The position numbers were made by a program, and so were the translations under genes. DNA of 45,516 nt, taken from Alloyangia mangrovi (lineage in GTDB: Bacteria; Pseudomonadota; Alphaproteobacteria; Rhodobacterales; Rhodobacteraceae). The notes below the pieces were generated by a model. The model did no database searches and was not told the DNA's origin. It was given only the letters and a program-made list of their open reading frames with translations. Shown piece after piece: positions 34,246 through 43,287 of the stretch (positions within the stretch are counted from its first letter, which is position 1; each line of letters opens with the position of its first letter). The stretch is taken from contig NZ_NTHN02000045.1 in assembly GCF_002300555.2 (NCBI RefSeq), positions 1-45,516 on the forward strand, written 5' to 3'.

Positions 34246-35178
34246 TCAATCTTCGCGGTAGATGGCCAGGACAGGCAACTCTCCCTCGCGCACACTGGCG
34301 CGGTACATGCCCTCGCAGTTGAAGGGCATCGCGATGCTGCCGTCATGCGCCACGGCAACCACCCCGCCCGAGCCGTCGTGGTCGTGCAGGTCATTCATCA
34401 CCACATGTGTCGCGGCGTCCTCCAGCGTTTCGCCAAGGAACCTCATCCGCGCGGCAATTTCGCTGCCCGCCGTGTAGCGGATGAAAATCTCGCCATGGCC
34501 GGTGCCCGAGACCGCGCAGGTGGCGTTCTCGGCGAAGGTTCCCGCTCCCGGCAGCGGCGTGTCGCCGACCCGCCCGGGCAGCTTGGCGGTCATGCCCCCG
34601 GTCGAGGTCGCGGCCGCGAGGTTGCCCGCGCGATCGCGCGCCACCGCCCCCACCGTGCCGTGACGGCGTGCGGGATCGTCGCTCTCCTCGCCCTTGCGGC
34701 GCATCTCCAGCGTCTCCTGCAGCGCGTCCCACCGCGCCTGGGTGAAGAAGTAGTCGCGGTCCTCGAAGGGCAGCCCGGCGTCGCGCGCCACTTGCAGCGC
34801 GTTCGGGCCGATGAGCAGCACATGCGGCGTGCGTTCCATCACCGCACGAGCGGCGCGCACCGGGTTGCGCGGGCCGCAGATGCCCGCGACGGCCCCGGCG
34901 CTGCGGTCGCGCCCGTCCATCACGCAGGCGTCCATCTCCTGCACGCCTTCGGTGGTGAAGACCGCGCCGCGCCCGGCGTTGAACAGCGGCTCATCCTCCA
35001 GCGCGCAGACCGCGGCGGTCACCGCGTCCATCGCGCTTCCGCCGCTCCGCAGCACCGCCTCGCCCGCCTCGAGCGCGCGGGCCAGCCCGGCCTCATAGGC
35101 GGCTTCCTTTTCGGGGGTCATCCGCGACTTGAGGATGGTCCCGGCCCCGCCGTGGATCGCCAGCGAATATGTGGTCAT
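34246..35178 (-). CDS. Isoaspartyl peptidase / plant-type L-asparaginase
   Basis: A 310-residue Ntn hydrolase. It opens YSLAIHGGAGTILKS (family start) and has FNAGRGAVFTTEG and the autocleavage site RRHGTVGAVA: cleavage between Gly174 and Thr175 frees the catalytic Thr; ATSTGGMTAKLPGRVGD and SGTGHGEIFIR complete the active site. It hydrolyses beta-aspartyl dipeptides and asparagine. ATG 35178 overlaps the deacetylase stop (ATGA). It is the last gene of a six-gene GntR operon and divergent overall from a peptide importer, so it may process imported damaged or modified peptides. Confidence 0.93.
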   Translation of the reverse strand: MTTYSLAIHGGAGTILKSRMTPEKEAAYEAGLARALEAGEAVLRSGGSAMDAVTAAVCALEDEPLFNAGRGAVFTTEGVQEMDACVMDGRDRSAGAVAGICGPRNPVRAARAVMERTPHVLLIGPNALQVARDAGLPFEDRDYFFTQARWDALQETLEMRRKGEESDDPARRHGTVGAVARDRAGNLAAATSTGGMTAKLPGRVGDTPLPGAGTFAENATCAVSGTGHGEIFIRYTAGSEIAARMRFLGETLEDAATHVVMNDLHDHDGSGGVVAVAHDGSIAMPFNCEGMYRASVREGELPVLAIYRED

Positions 35179-36074
35179 TTCGGTCCTTTCAGCCCGGCCT
35201 CTTCGGCGCAATAGCGGGCAATCTCGGCATGGGTGGCGACCCAGCAGTCGCCCGTGGCGGTGATGTGCTCGAGCAGCGCCTCGAGGATGAAGATGCGCGA
35301 GCGGTAGCCGGTGATATGGGGGTGCATGGTGAGCAGGAACAGCCCGCCCTCGGCCCGCGCCCCGTCGAACTCGCGGCGGAAGATGTCGAGCACATCGGCG
35401 GGCGGCGTATAGGGCCGCTGCGCGCCGAAGCGGTTCATCATGAAATAGACGGCGTCGTCGCGGATCCACTCCACCGGCAACTCGACGATGCCCGTCGGCT
35501 CGCCCGCGTCGAGGATCTCGAAGGGATCGTCGTCGTTGAAGAGCGAACTGTCGTAGAGCAGCCCCAGCTCACGCGCGATCTTCAGCGTGACCTGCGAGTA
35601 GTCCCAGGACGGCGTGCGCATCCCAACCGGGCGCGTCCCGGTGATCTTTTCCAGCGTGTCGGCGGAGCGCAGCATCAGCTCGCGCTCAACCTCGGGCGGC
35701 ACCTGCGTGTTGCGCTCGTGGATCCAGCCGTGCAGGCCGATCTCGTGGCCCTCCTGCGCCAGCATCCGCTGTTCCTCGGGATGCAGCAGCGCCGCGACGG
35801 CGGGAACGAAGAAGCTCGCCTTCACGTCAAACCGGTCGAGCACCTGCTTGATCCGCGGGATGCCGCGCCGCGCGCCGTATTCGCCCCAGCCGAGCCGGGC
35901 GATCGAGGTGCCGCCGTCGCGCAGCTCGTTGGTTTCATGGTCGCTGTCGAAGCTGAGCGCCACGGCGCAGCGCGCGCCGCCCGGCCAGCGCTCCGGCAGC
36001 AGGCTGCGCCCTGCGCGCACCTGCCCCACCAGCCCGCGCCACTGCGCCTCGTCCCATTCGTGCGGCTCGCTCAT
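35175..36074 (-). CDS. Polysaccharide-deacetylase (NodB/PuuE-type) family amidohydrolase
   Basis: A 299-residue NodB-fold protein. The first motif is ALSFDSDHETNEL (Asp43, Asp45), the metal His pair is GLHGWIHERN (His115, His119), followed by RTPSWDYSQVT and TMHPHITGYRSR. No signal peptide, which argues against cell-wall polysaccharide and for a cytosolic small-molecule amide, as with the PuuE-type allantoinases that share this fold. It overlaps both neighbours by ATGA. With a creatininase-family protein and an isoaspartyl peptidase in the operon, a C-N bond hydrolase role is the best inference. Confidence 0.9.
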   Translation of the reverse strand: MSEPHEWDEAQWRGLVGQVRAGRSLLPERWPGGARCAVALSFDSDHETNELRDGGTSIARLGWGEYGARRGIPRIKQVLDRFDVKASFFVPAVAALLHPEEQRMLAQEGHEIGLHGWIHERNTQVPPEVERELMLRSADTLEKITGTRPVGMRTPSWDYSQVTLKIARELGLLYDSSLFNDDDPFEILDAGEPTGIVELPVEWIRDDAVYFMMNRFGAQRPYTPPADVLDIFRREFDGARAEGGLFLLTMHPHITGYRSRIFILEALLEHITATGDCWVATHAEIARYCAEEAGLKGPK

Positions 36075-36825
36075 GCGTGTCCTCCGTCCACGGACAACAC
36101 CTGCCCGCTGATCCACTCCGCCGCCTCCGAGGCCAGGAAGGCCACGGCACCGGCGATATCCTCGGGCCGGCCAAGCCGCCGCGTGTGAATGCCGTTCAGC
36201 ACGGCTTTCTGGCGTTCGGGGCCAAAGGCCTCCCACTGTTTCTCGGTCGAGGGGTTCGACAGCACGAAGCCCGGCGCAACCGAGTTGACGGTGATCCCCT
36301 GCGGCCCCAGTTCCAGCGCAAGCTGCCGGGTCAGCCCGACCAGCGCATGTTTCGCCGAGGCATAGGCCTGGATGCCCGTCAGGCTGGGTCGCAGCCCGGC
36401 GCCCGACGAGATGGTGACGATCCGCCCCGCCCCCCCGCGCCTTCATCCCCGGCGCCACCGCCTGCGCGCACCACATGGCGGCGTCGACATTGGCACGGAA
36501 GATGGCGTGCCAATCCTCCTCGGCGATCTCCTCGATCGGGCGCCCCACCTGGCCGCGCACCCCGCCAGCCGAGGTGACCAGCACGTCGATCCGCCCATGC
36601 CGCGCCAGCACCTCGGCGATCGCCGCCCCTGCACTGTCGCGGCTGCCCAAATCGGCGGCGTGCAGGCTCATGCCCTCGGCGCCGAGCGGCGCCATGCCCC
36701 CCCAGATCGATGTCGAGCGCCGCGACCTGCGCGCCCGAGGCGGCGAAGCGCCGTGCGATGGCGGCGCCGATGCCCTGCGCCGCGCCGGTGACGGCGACGA
36801 CCTTGCCTTCGAAACTCAGGTGCAT
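36071..36825 (-). pseudogene. Short-chain dehydrogenase/reductase, frameshifted twice
   Basis: ATG at 36825 opens LSFEGKVVAVTGAAQGIGAAIA (NAD-binding TGxxxGxG). The frame breaks at a C7 run (36697-36703), continues in another frame as MAPLGAEGMSLHAADLGSRD to NVDAAMWCAQAVAPGMKARG, breaks again at a second C7 run (36430-36436), and resumes with RIVTISSGAG, QAYASAKHALV (catalytic Ser, Tyr-x-x-x-Lys) and LSVDGGHA. Deleting one base in each run yields a 250-residue classical SDR. Ends overlap both neighbours. If the breaks are sequence errors it is a normal gene; the oxidised substrate is unknown. Confidence 0.85.
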
Positions 36826-37835
36826 AGCGGCAGCATCTCCGTCACCAGATTGGCGGACTGCGTGCGCCGGCCTTCCTCGATGTCATGGATCAGCTCGACC
36901 ATCCGCGCCAGCGCCGGCACCTCGATGCCATGCGTGTGGCCCAGCCCGACCATCACCCCGATCTGCGCGTCGACCTCAGTTCGGCGCTTGCGCACCGCAA
37001 GGTCGCGCCAGATGCCGGAATGGGTCTTCGCGGTCTTGCGGTTGTGCGCGACCATCTTGTCCATCGAAGCGTCGATGGCGGCGCGGTCCCCGGCACGAAA
37101 GGCATCGGGGTCGAAGCCGTTGAAGCCGAGCGGCGTGACGCCCTCGGCGGCAGCCAGCGACATCACCTCGTGGCCGAGCCGCGCGTAGACCTCGCGGTGC
37201 TCGGGCCGGGCCATGGCGTCGGACATGCTGTCGGGCGTCAGCGCGGTGCAGAAGAGCAGCGCGCCATAGCCCATCTTGCCCCAGAGATAGCCCCAGATGT
37301 TGTCGGTCAGCACCGCCTCGGGCTCGAGGACCGACAGCAGCGCGTGGACCTCTCGGGCGCGGTCGGTGATCTGCCCGTCAAGCTCGCCCACCGCCACCGC
37401 GGCCCGGTTGCCGAAGAGAATTCGCCCCGGCTCCAGCCAGTCGGCGCCGTAGTTGACGAAGCAGCCGACGGTATTTTCCGCACCGATCCGCGCCGCGATG
37501 ACCCGCTCGTTGAGCCCGTTCTGCGCCGAGACCACGTACCCGCCCGGCGCCAGATGCGGCAGCAGCATCTCCAGCGCCGCCTCGGTCACATGCGCCTTCA
37601 CCGCAAGGATGATGATCTCATAAGTGCCGGTCAGCTCCTCCGGGGTGCTGGCGGGCAGCACCTGGGTGAACTCCTCGACCGGCCCTTCGATGCGCAGCCC
37701 GCTGGTGCGCATGGCCTTGACGTGCTCGGGCACGATGTCGACCATGTGCACCGCCCGCCCGGCGCGGGCGAGATAGGCGCCGAGAATACCCCCGATCGCC
37801 CCCGCGCCCCAAATCAGGACCGGCCGCGCGCTCAT
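36816..37835 (-). CDS. Ketopantoate-reductase-like (ApbA/PanE family) oxidoreductase
   Basis: A 339-residue two-domain NADP-dependent reductase. The Rossmann start is VLIWGAGAIGGILGAYLARAG (residues 6-26); ILAVKAHVTEAALEML and VSAQNGLNE are family text, and the catalytic-type Lys is in YLWGKMGYGALLF near residue 190, followed by a C-terminal helical domain. Its operon setting argues for a 2-oxo/2-hydroxy acid of this catabolic unit rather than pantothenate synthesis. ATG 37835 overlaps the upstream stop (ATGA), and its end overlaps the SDR start by ten bases. Confidence 0.9.
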   Translation of the reverse strand: MSARPVLIWGAGAIGGILGAYLARAGRAVHMVDIVPEHVKAMRTSGLRIEGPVEEFTQVLPASTPEELTGTYEIIILAVKAHVTEAALEMLLPHLAPGGYVVSAQNGLNERVIAARIGAENTVGCFVNYGADWLEPGRILFGNRAAVAVGELDGQITDRAREVHALLSVLEPEAVLTDNIWGYLWGKMGYGALLFCTALTPDSMSDAMARPEHREVYARLGHEVMSLAAAEGVTPLGFNGFDPDAFRAGDRAAIDASMDKMVAHNRKTAKTHSGIWRDLAVRKRRTEVDAQIGVMVGLGHTHGIEVPALARMVELIHDIEEGRRTQSANLVTEMLPLCT

Positions 37836-38533
37836 GCCCAGTCCCCATCGAGCAGCGCGCGGGTCTCTTCCACGGCCACGGTCCAGAGCCGGTCGGTCTC
37901 GGCGTCGGGTTTCTGGTAGACCCCGCCGTAGTTGCCATCGCCGATCAGCGCGCGCACCCCGGCGGCGTCGCGGTCGCGCAGCCGCTCGAAGGGCACGAAA
38001 GGCTTCTGCATCTCGGGCAGCTCCCGCCCCGGCAGCCGCGTCCAGGGGAAGTTCTCCATCCAGCTCGCGTGGCTGGCCACCGGGTCGATCTCCTGCACGC
38101 AGGCCCAGGTCTTCGGCGCGCGCCACCAGTCATGGAAGCGGCAGCGGGCGCCCGGGTTGGCTTGCATCCATTCCATGGTGACCGGCTGCACCGGGCTGTT
38201 GCCGCCGTGACCGTTGACGATGAGGATGCGGCGGAAGCCGGTGGCGTAAAGGCTGTCGAGAATATCCCGCACCACGGCGGCATAGGTCGCGAGCTTCAGC
38301 GTCACGCTGCCGGGGAATGCCATGAAGTAGGGAGTCAGCCCGTAGGCCAGCGCTGGGAAGACCGGCACGCCGAGCGGCTCGGCGGCATCGGCAGCGACCT
38401 TTTCCGACAGGATCGAGTCGACCGAGAGGCTCAGGTAGGCGTGTTGCTCGGTGCTGCCGAGCGGCAGCACGCAGCGGTCGTCGGTCTCGAGGTATGTCTC
38501 GATCTCGAACCAGTTGCTTTCCGAAATCCTCAA
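37832..38533 (-). CDS. Creatininase-family (creatinine amidohydrolase) protein
   Basis: A 233-residue protein. Metal-binding motifs of the family are VLPLGSTEQHAYLSLSVDSI (Glu, His, Asp) and IVNGHGGNSPV. The family includes creatinine amidohydrolase and enzymes acting on cyclic or linear amides; substrate is unknown here. TTG 38533 is taken as the start: GAAGGAAG lies upstream and it begins one base after the GntR stop. It is the first catalytic gene of the operon. Confidence 0.9.
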   Translation of the reverse strand: MRISESNWFEIETYLETDDRCVLPLGSTEQHAYLSLSVDSILSEKVAADAAEPLGVPVFPALAYGLTPYFMAFPGSVTLKLATYAAVVRDILDSLYATGFRRILIVNGHGGNSPVQPVTMEWMQANPGARCRFHDWWRAPKTWACVQEIDPVASHASWMENFPWTRLPGRELPEMQKPFVPFERLRDRDAAGVRALIGDGNYGGVYQKPDAETDRLWTVAVEETRALLDGDWA

Positions 38534-38534
38534 G

Positions 38535-39545
38535 TCAGTCTTCCTTCTTGCTGGTCAGTCGCAGGCGATGGTCCTCGATGGCCGGCAGAAGCTCGGACCG
38601 GACGGACTTGTTGTCGGGGGTGTGGCGATACTCAAAGGCGGTCTGACCGGGCCGCAGCCCTTCGCGCAGGTAGTCGGTCCCGGTGGCATAGACGAGCACG
38701 TCACCCTCGGCGATCAGCGCCTCGGCGCCCGGCTCGCCGCGCACCGCCATGGAGACATCGGAGACATGCGGCGCAAAGCGCCGGATGCCCGCCTTCATGA
38801 TGGTGACGAACTCGGGGAAATAGGAATAGCCGACGACCCTCGCATCGGTGGGCAGCGAAGCCAGCGCCACCCGCGTCGCCTCGTCCGGGATCAGCGTCAG
38901 ACCGTAGACCGCCGCCTCGGGAAACAGCTCGCGCGCCGCGCCGAGCAGCGTGCGGGGCGCGACCACGACGTCGATCCCCTGCGGCGGCGCGCCGCGCAGC
39001 TCCGACAGCACGCCCGAGATCATCTCATCGCCGTCCGCCAGACGCGGGCGCAGCGCGGCGGCATAGGCCTCGGTCGCATCGTGGAAATTGCCGAGCATCA
39101 GCAATCGCAGCGACCGGCGCTTGCGGGACTGCGCGGTAGAGACGCGCGTGGCCAGATCGTCGGCGCTGAAGCCGCAGTGCTGCCCCACCCGGATCAGCTC
39201 GGCGATCAACTCGTCGAGTCTGCGCAACTGCGAGGCGCAGGTGACCCCCGCCCCGGCGGCGACGAAGGTGCCCGAGCCGACGCGCCCCTCGATGTGCCCC
39301 GCCTCCTGCAGCGTTGCGTAAACCGTGCTGACGGTGACCGGCGAAATGCCGAGCCGCGCCGCCATCACCCGCACAGACGGAAGCCGCGCGCCGGCGGGAA
39401 GCTCGCCCGAGGCGATGCCGAATTCCAGCGCCCCGCGCAGCTGCACAGAGACCTGCACCGACGAATCGCGGTCGATCGCCTCGGCGATGCGGTTCAGGGA
39501 TTGATCGAGTTGGGCCTGTTTCCTGCTCATTTCGTCACAATGCAT
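38535..39545 (-). CDS. GntR-family transcriptional regulator with large effector domain
   Basis: A 336-residue regulator. The winged helix-turn-helix is LPAGARLPSVRVMAARLGIS and TVSTVYATLQEAGHIEGRVGSGTFV (residues about 50-94). The remaining 240 residues form an effector domain I cannot assign; its repeated alpha/beta look (VDVVVAPRTLLGAARELFPE, GDVLVYATGTDYLREG) suggests a periplasmic-binding-like fold. ATG 39545 and ATG 39530 are both possible, neither with a clear ribosome site. It is divergent from the peptide importer and heads the amidohydrolase operon; palindromes in the intergenic region are its likely targets. Confidence 0.88.
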   Translation of the reverse strand: MHCDEMSRKQAQLDQSLNRIAEAIDRDSSVQVSVQLRGALEFGIASGELPAGARLPSVRVMAARLGISPVTVSTVYATLQEAGHIEGRVGSGTFVAAGAGVTCASQLRRLDELIAELIRVGQHCGFSADDLATRVSTAQSRKRRSLRLLMLGNFHDATEAYAAALRPRLADGDEMISGVLSELRGAPPQGIDVVVAPRTLLGAARELFPEAAVYGLTLIPDEATRVALASLPTDARVVGYSYFPEFVTIMKAGIRRFAPHVSDVSMAVRGEPGAEALIAEGDVLVYATGTDYLREGLRPGQTAFEYRHTPDNKSVRSELLPAIEDHRLRLTSKKED

Positions 39546-39548
39546 TTA

Positions 39549-39647
39549 AACACTTTAACTGCCAAGTGTTATGTTTTTCCCTGCACATTATTCGTGCATA
39601 CCATCCTCACCCAATCACTCGTATCAACATTTCCTTGACCGTATCAA
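39549..39647. promoter_or_regulatory. AT-rich divergent promoter region with two palindromes and a direct repeat
   Basis: AACACTT-N8-AAGTGTT (39549-39570) and TGCAC-N7-GTGCA (39582-39598) are perfect inverted repeats; CGTATCAA is repeated at 39620-39627 and 39640-39647, 20 bases apart (two helical turns). The AT-rich segment separates gntR from the peptide importer. They are candidate GntR operators. Confidence 0.5.
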
Positions 39648-39698
39648 TATCTGACCACAGTGTAACAACATCAAATAACACAATAAGGGAGTTTCAAG

Positions 39699-41270
39699 AT
39701 GACACGAGCGACACTCAAGTCCGCCGTCGCGGCTTTGGCCCTGCTGGGGACAGCATCGACGGCCATGGCGGACGATCTGGTGATCGGCCTGCGCGCCGGC
39801 CCCGATTCCATTGACCCGCATTGGTCCACCCTCGGCAGCCAGGCCGAAGCCCTGCGCCACATCTACGACACGCTGGTCGACGTGGATGACAACCTGCAGC
39901 TAAAGCCGGGTCTCGCCCTGTCCTGGGAAGCCGTGGATGACACGACCTGGGACTTCAAGCTGCGCGAAGGCGTGAAATTCCACGACGGCAGCGACTTCAC
40001 CGCCGAGGACGTGAAATTCTCGATCGAGCGCATCCCCGAAGTCACCGGCCCGATGTCGATGACGCTCTACACCAAATACGTCGACAGCGTCGAAGTGGTG
40101 GACGACTACACGCTGCGAATTCACACCAAGGGCATCGCCCCGGCCCTGCCGAACGACTTCACCCGCCTGTTCGTCGTGCCCTCCGAGACCGGCATGGAAG
40201 CGCGCAACGAGGAGTTCAACTCTGGCGCCAAGGCGATCGGCACCGGCCCCTACACCTTTGTCTCCTGGCAGCCCAAGGGCGATCTCGTGCTCGAGAAATT
40301 CGACGGCTACTGGGCCGAGACGCCGGAATGGGACAAGGTCATCCGCAAGGAGATCCCCGACGATGCCGCCCGCGTCGCCGCGCTGCGCTCGGGCGAGGTC
40401 GACATGATCAACTACGTGCCCGCCTCCGACTACCTGGCAATGAAGAACGATTCCGGTCTCGAGACCTTCATCTCGGACTCGGTCTACATCCTCAACGTGC
40501 AGCCCTCGGTCGTCGATGAAGAGCCGCAGCCGATCACGCTCAACGGCGAGCCGGTCGACGGCAACCCGCTGCAGGATGTGCGCGTGCGCAAGGCGCTGGA
40601 CCTCGCGATCAACCGCGACGTGCTGGTCAATGTCGTCCTCGAAGGCCTCGGCACCCCCGCCAACCAGCTGATGCCCGAGGGCTTCTTCGGCTACTCCGAC
40701 AAGATCGGCGCCCGCGAGTACGACATCGAGCAGGCCAAGGCCCTGCTGGCCGAAGCCGGCTATCCCGACGGGTTCGAGATCGACTTCACCTGCACCAACA
40801 ACCGGGTTCCCGGTGACGCCGTGGTCTGCGAGGCCCTGGCCCAGATGTGGTCGCGCCTCGGGCTGAAGGTGAAGGCGCAGGCGCTCAATGGCACCGTTTT
40901 CTTCCCGGCCGCGGCGCGGAAGGAATACACCATGGCCATGTCCGCCTGGGGCACGCTGACCGGCGAGGCGGCCTACACTTACGGCGCGCTCGCCCACAGC
41001 CCGGACGAGGAAAAGGGCTTCGGCAACTTCAACCGCACCGGCTATTCGAACCCCGAGTTCGACAAGGTCTTCGACGAGGGCGCGCAGACGCTCGACCCCG
41101 AGGCGCGCCGCAAGCTCTATGAAGAAGCCTCCTATATCGCGATGGAAGACCGGGCTCTGATCCCGACGGTCATCCTGCAGACGGTCTGGGCGGCGGACGC
41201 CGCCTCGCTGACCTTCGCGCCGCGCGTCGACCAGGAGACCCGCGCCTACGAGATCTGGCCGGCCAAGTGA
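39699..41270 (+). CDS. Peptide/dipeptide-type ABC transporter substrate-binding protein
   Basis: A 523-residue SBP_bac_5 family receptor. The signal peptide MTRATLKSAVAALALLGTASTAMA precedes DDLVIGLRAGPDSIDPHWST. Family text includes LREGVKFHDGSDFTAEDVKF, GTGPYTFVSWQPKGDLVLEK and VRKALDLAINRDVLV. AAGGGAG precedes ATG. It is the first gene of a five-component importer plus carboxypeptidase. Ligands of the family are peptides, opines, glutathione and similar compounds; the divergent amidohydrolase operon suggests a modified peptide or amide. Confidence 0.94.
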   Translation: MTRATLKSAVAALALLGTASTAMADDLVIGLRAGPDSIDPHWSTLGSQAEALRHIYDTLVDVDDNLQLKPGLALSWEAVDDTTWDFKLREGVKFHDGSDFTAEDVKFSIERIPEVTGPMSMTLYTKYVDSVEVVDDYTLRIHTKGIAPALPNDFTRLFVVPSETGMEARNEEFNSGAKAIGTGPYTFVSWQPKGDLVLEKFDGYWAETPEWDKVIRKEIPDDAARVAALRSGEVDMINYVPASDYLAMKNDSGLETFISDSVYILNVQPSVVDEEPQPITLNGEPVDGNPLQDVRVRKALDLAINRDVLVNVVLEGLGTPANQLMPEGFFGYSDKIGAREYDIEQAKALLAEAGYPDGFEIDFTCTNNRVPGDAVVCEALAQMWSRLGLKVKAQALNGTVFFPAAARKEYTMAMSAWGTLTGEAAYTYGALAHSPDEEKGFGNFNRTGYSNPEFDKVFDEGAQTLDPEARRKLYEEASYIAMEDRALIPTVILQTVWAADAASLTFAPRVDQETRAYEIWPAK

Positions 41271-41293
41271 TCCGGACGCACCACTGATAAAGG

Positions 41294-41315
41294 GGGGCGC
41301 CCACCCGGGCGCCCC
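41294..41315 (+). terminator. Intercistronic hairpin after the peptide-binding-protein gene
   Basis: GGGGCGCCC (41294-41302) pairs with GGGCGCCCC (41307-41315) around ACCC, 24 bases past the stop. No T-run. Same position and style as the other receptor hairpins. Confidence 0.7.
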
Positions 41316-41374
41316 TGCCTGCAACCGCGCGGCGGGCCGCTTCCGCCGCGCGCCGTCACCGACAAGGGGCCCCA

Positions 41375-42349
41375 ATGCTAGGATATCTCGCCAGGCGTCT
41401 CGCCCAGGCCGTGGTCGTGGTCTTTGCCATGTCGATCATCGTCTTCGTCGGCGTCTACGCCATCGGCAACCCGATCGACGTGCTGATCGACCCCGGCGCG
41501 ACACAGGAGATCCGCGCCAAGCTGATCGCCCAGTACGGGCTCGACCAACCGCTCTGGCGGCAGTATTTCACCTTCCTCGCCAATGTCGCGCAGGGCGATC
41601 TCGGCACCTCGATGGTCTACAACATCCCGGTGGTCGACCTGGTCTTCTCGCGCCTTCCCGCGACGCTGGAGCTGGTCTTCGTGTCTGTCTGCATCGCGAC
41701 CTTCATCGGCATACCGGCTGGGCTCTACGCCGGCTACAAGCCGGGCAGCCTCGCCGCCCGCGCGATCATGGCGCTTTCGGTGCTGGGCTTTTCGGTGCCG
41801 ACCTTCTGGATCGGCATGCTGCTGATCATGGCCTTCGCGGTGAACCTCGGCTGGCTGCCCTCGGGCGGGCGCGGCGATGTCGGCAGTCTCTTCGGCATCC
41901 CCACCTCGCTGGCCACCGCCGACGGCTGGAGCCACGTGATCATGCCCGCACTGAACCTGTCGCTGTTCAAGATGGGCCTGCTGATCCGCCTGACCCGCGC
42001 CGGCATGGTCGAGGCGATGCAGACCGACTACGTGAAATTCGCCCGCGCGCAGGGGCTGCCCGACCGGCAGATCGTGTTCAACCACGTGCTGCGCAATATC
42101 TCGATCCCGATCGTCACGGTCTTTGGCCTCGAGCTCGGCTCGACCCTCGCCTTCGCCGTGGTCACCGAGAGCGTCTTTACCTGGCCCGGCGTCGGCAAGC
42201 TGATCATCGACTCGATCCTGCAGCTCGACCGGCCGGTGATGGTCACCTACCTGGTGCTGGTGGTGATCCTCTTCGTGCTGATCAACCTCGTGGTCGATCT
42301 TGTCTACGCTCGGCTCGACCCGCGCGTGCGCCTCAAGGGGAAAGCCTGA
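41375..42349 (+). CDS. Peptide-type ABC transporter permease (DppB/OppB-like)
   Basis: A 324-residue inner-membrane permease with an N-terminal helix YLARRLAQAVVVVFAMSIIVFV and about six segments in all. The EAA-type loop is YVKFARAQGLPDRQIVFNHV; LEGSTLAF-like text (FGLELGSTLAFAVVTESVF) and FTWPGVGKLIIDSI are OppB hallmarks. The stop overlaps the next start (TGATG, 42347-42351). Confidence 0.93.
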   Translation: MLGYLARRLAQAVVVVFAMSIIVFVGVYAIGNPIDVLIDPGATQEIRAKLIAQYGLDQPLWRQYFTFLANVAQGDLGTSMVYNIPVVDLVFSRLPATLELVFVSVCIATFIGIPAGLYAGYKPGSLAARAIMALSVLGFSVPTFWIGMLLIMAFAVNLGWLPSGGRGDVGSLFGIPTSLATADGWSHVIMPALNLSLFKMGLLIRLTRAGMVEAMQTDYVKFARAQGLPDRQIVFNHVLRNISIPIVTVFGLELGSTLAFAVVTESVFTWPGVGKLIIDSILQLDRPVMVTYLVLVVILFVLINLVVDLVYARLDPRVRLKGKA

Positions 42350-43287
42350 TGTCCGACACCGCTTCCATGGCGCAGGCCACCCTGCCCCTGCCACCCACGC
42401 CCGAGACCGAAACCCGCGCGCAGCGGTTGCGCAACTTCTGGGCCGACTACCGCCGCTCGCCGGTGGCCGTGGCCTCGCTGGTGGTGATCCTGCTGCTGGC
42501 CTTCGTCTCCTTCGGCGCGCCGCTGGTCTCGCCGCAGGATCCCTACGACATGGCCGCGCTCGACTGGATGGACGCCTTCCTGCACCCCGGCGAGACCGGC
42601 TCGGGCGGCTACACCCACCTTCTTGGCACCGACAACGCCGGGCGCGACATGCTCTCGGCGATCTTCTACGGGCTGCGCACCAGCTTCGTGATCGGCCTCT
42701 CCGCCGGGGCGCTGGCGCTCTTCACCGGCATTTGCGTCGGGCTCACCGCGGCCTATTTCGGCGGCCGGGTGGAAAGCCTGCTGATGCGCATCGTCGATCT
42801 GCAGCTGTCGATGCCCGCGATCCTGCTGGCGCTGGTGCTGGTTGCGATGCTGGGACAGGGCGTCGGGCAGATCATCCTGGCGCTGGTCGTCGCGCAATAC
42901 GCCTATTTCGCCCGCACCACCCATGGCGCCGCCACCGTCGAGCGCAGCAAGGACTACATCGAGGCCGCGCGCTCGACGCCGCTGCCGACCCGCCGCGTGC
43001 TGTTCCGCCACCTGCTGCCCAACGTCATGCCGCCGCTGATCGTGGTCGCCACGGTGCAGGTCGCCAGCGCCATCGCGCTCGAGGCCACGCTCTCCTTCCT
43101 CGGGGTCGGCCTGCCGCTGACCGAGCCCTCGCTCGGCTCGCTGATCTCGAACGGCTTCAAGTACATCCACTCGGACCGCTACTGGCTGTCCATCTATCCG
43201 GGGATATTCCTGATGATCACCGTGGTTGCGATCAATCTCGTCGGGGACCAGGTGCGCAGCGTGCTCGACCCGCGGAGGCAACGATGA
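42349..43287 (+). CDS. Peptide-type ABC transporter permease (DppC/OppC-like)
   Basis: A 312-residue permease. Its cytoplasmic N-terminal segment (ETRAQRLRNFWADYRRSPVA) and FGAPLVSPQDPYDM, LLGTDNAGRDMLSAIFYGLR and the EAA loop YIEAARSTPLPTRRVLFRHL are typical of DppC/OppC. GLPLTEPSLGSLISNG is near the C-terminus. The stop overlaps the ATPase start (ATGA, 43284-43287). Confidence 0.93.
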   Translation: MSDTASMAQATLPLPPTPETETRAQRLRNFWADYRRSPVAVASLVVILLLAFVSFGAPLVSPQDPYDMAALDWMDAFLHPGETGSGGYTHLLGTDNAGRDMLSAIFYGLRTSFVIGLSAGALALFTGICVGLTAAYFGGRVESLLMRIVDLQLSMPAILLALVLVAMLGQGVGQIILALVVAQYAYFARTTHGAATVERSKDYIEAARSTPLPTRRVLFRHLLPNVMPPLIVVATVQVASAIALEATLSFLGVGLPLTEPSLGSLISNGFKYIHSDRYWLSIYPGIFLMITVVAINLVGDQVRSVLDPRRQR

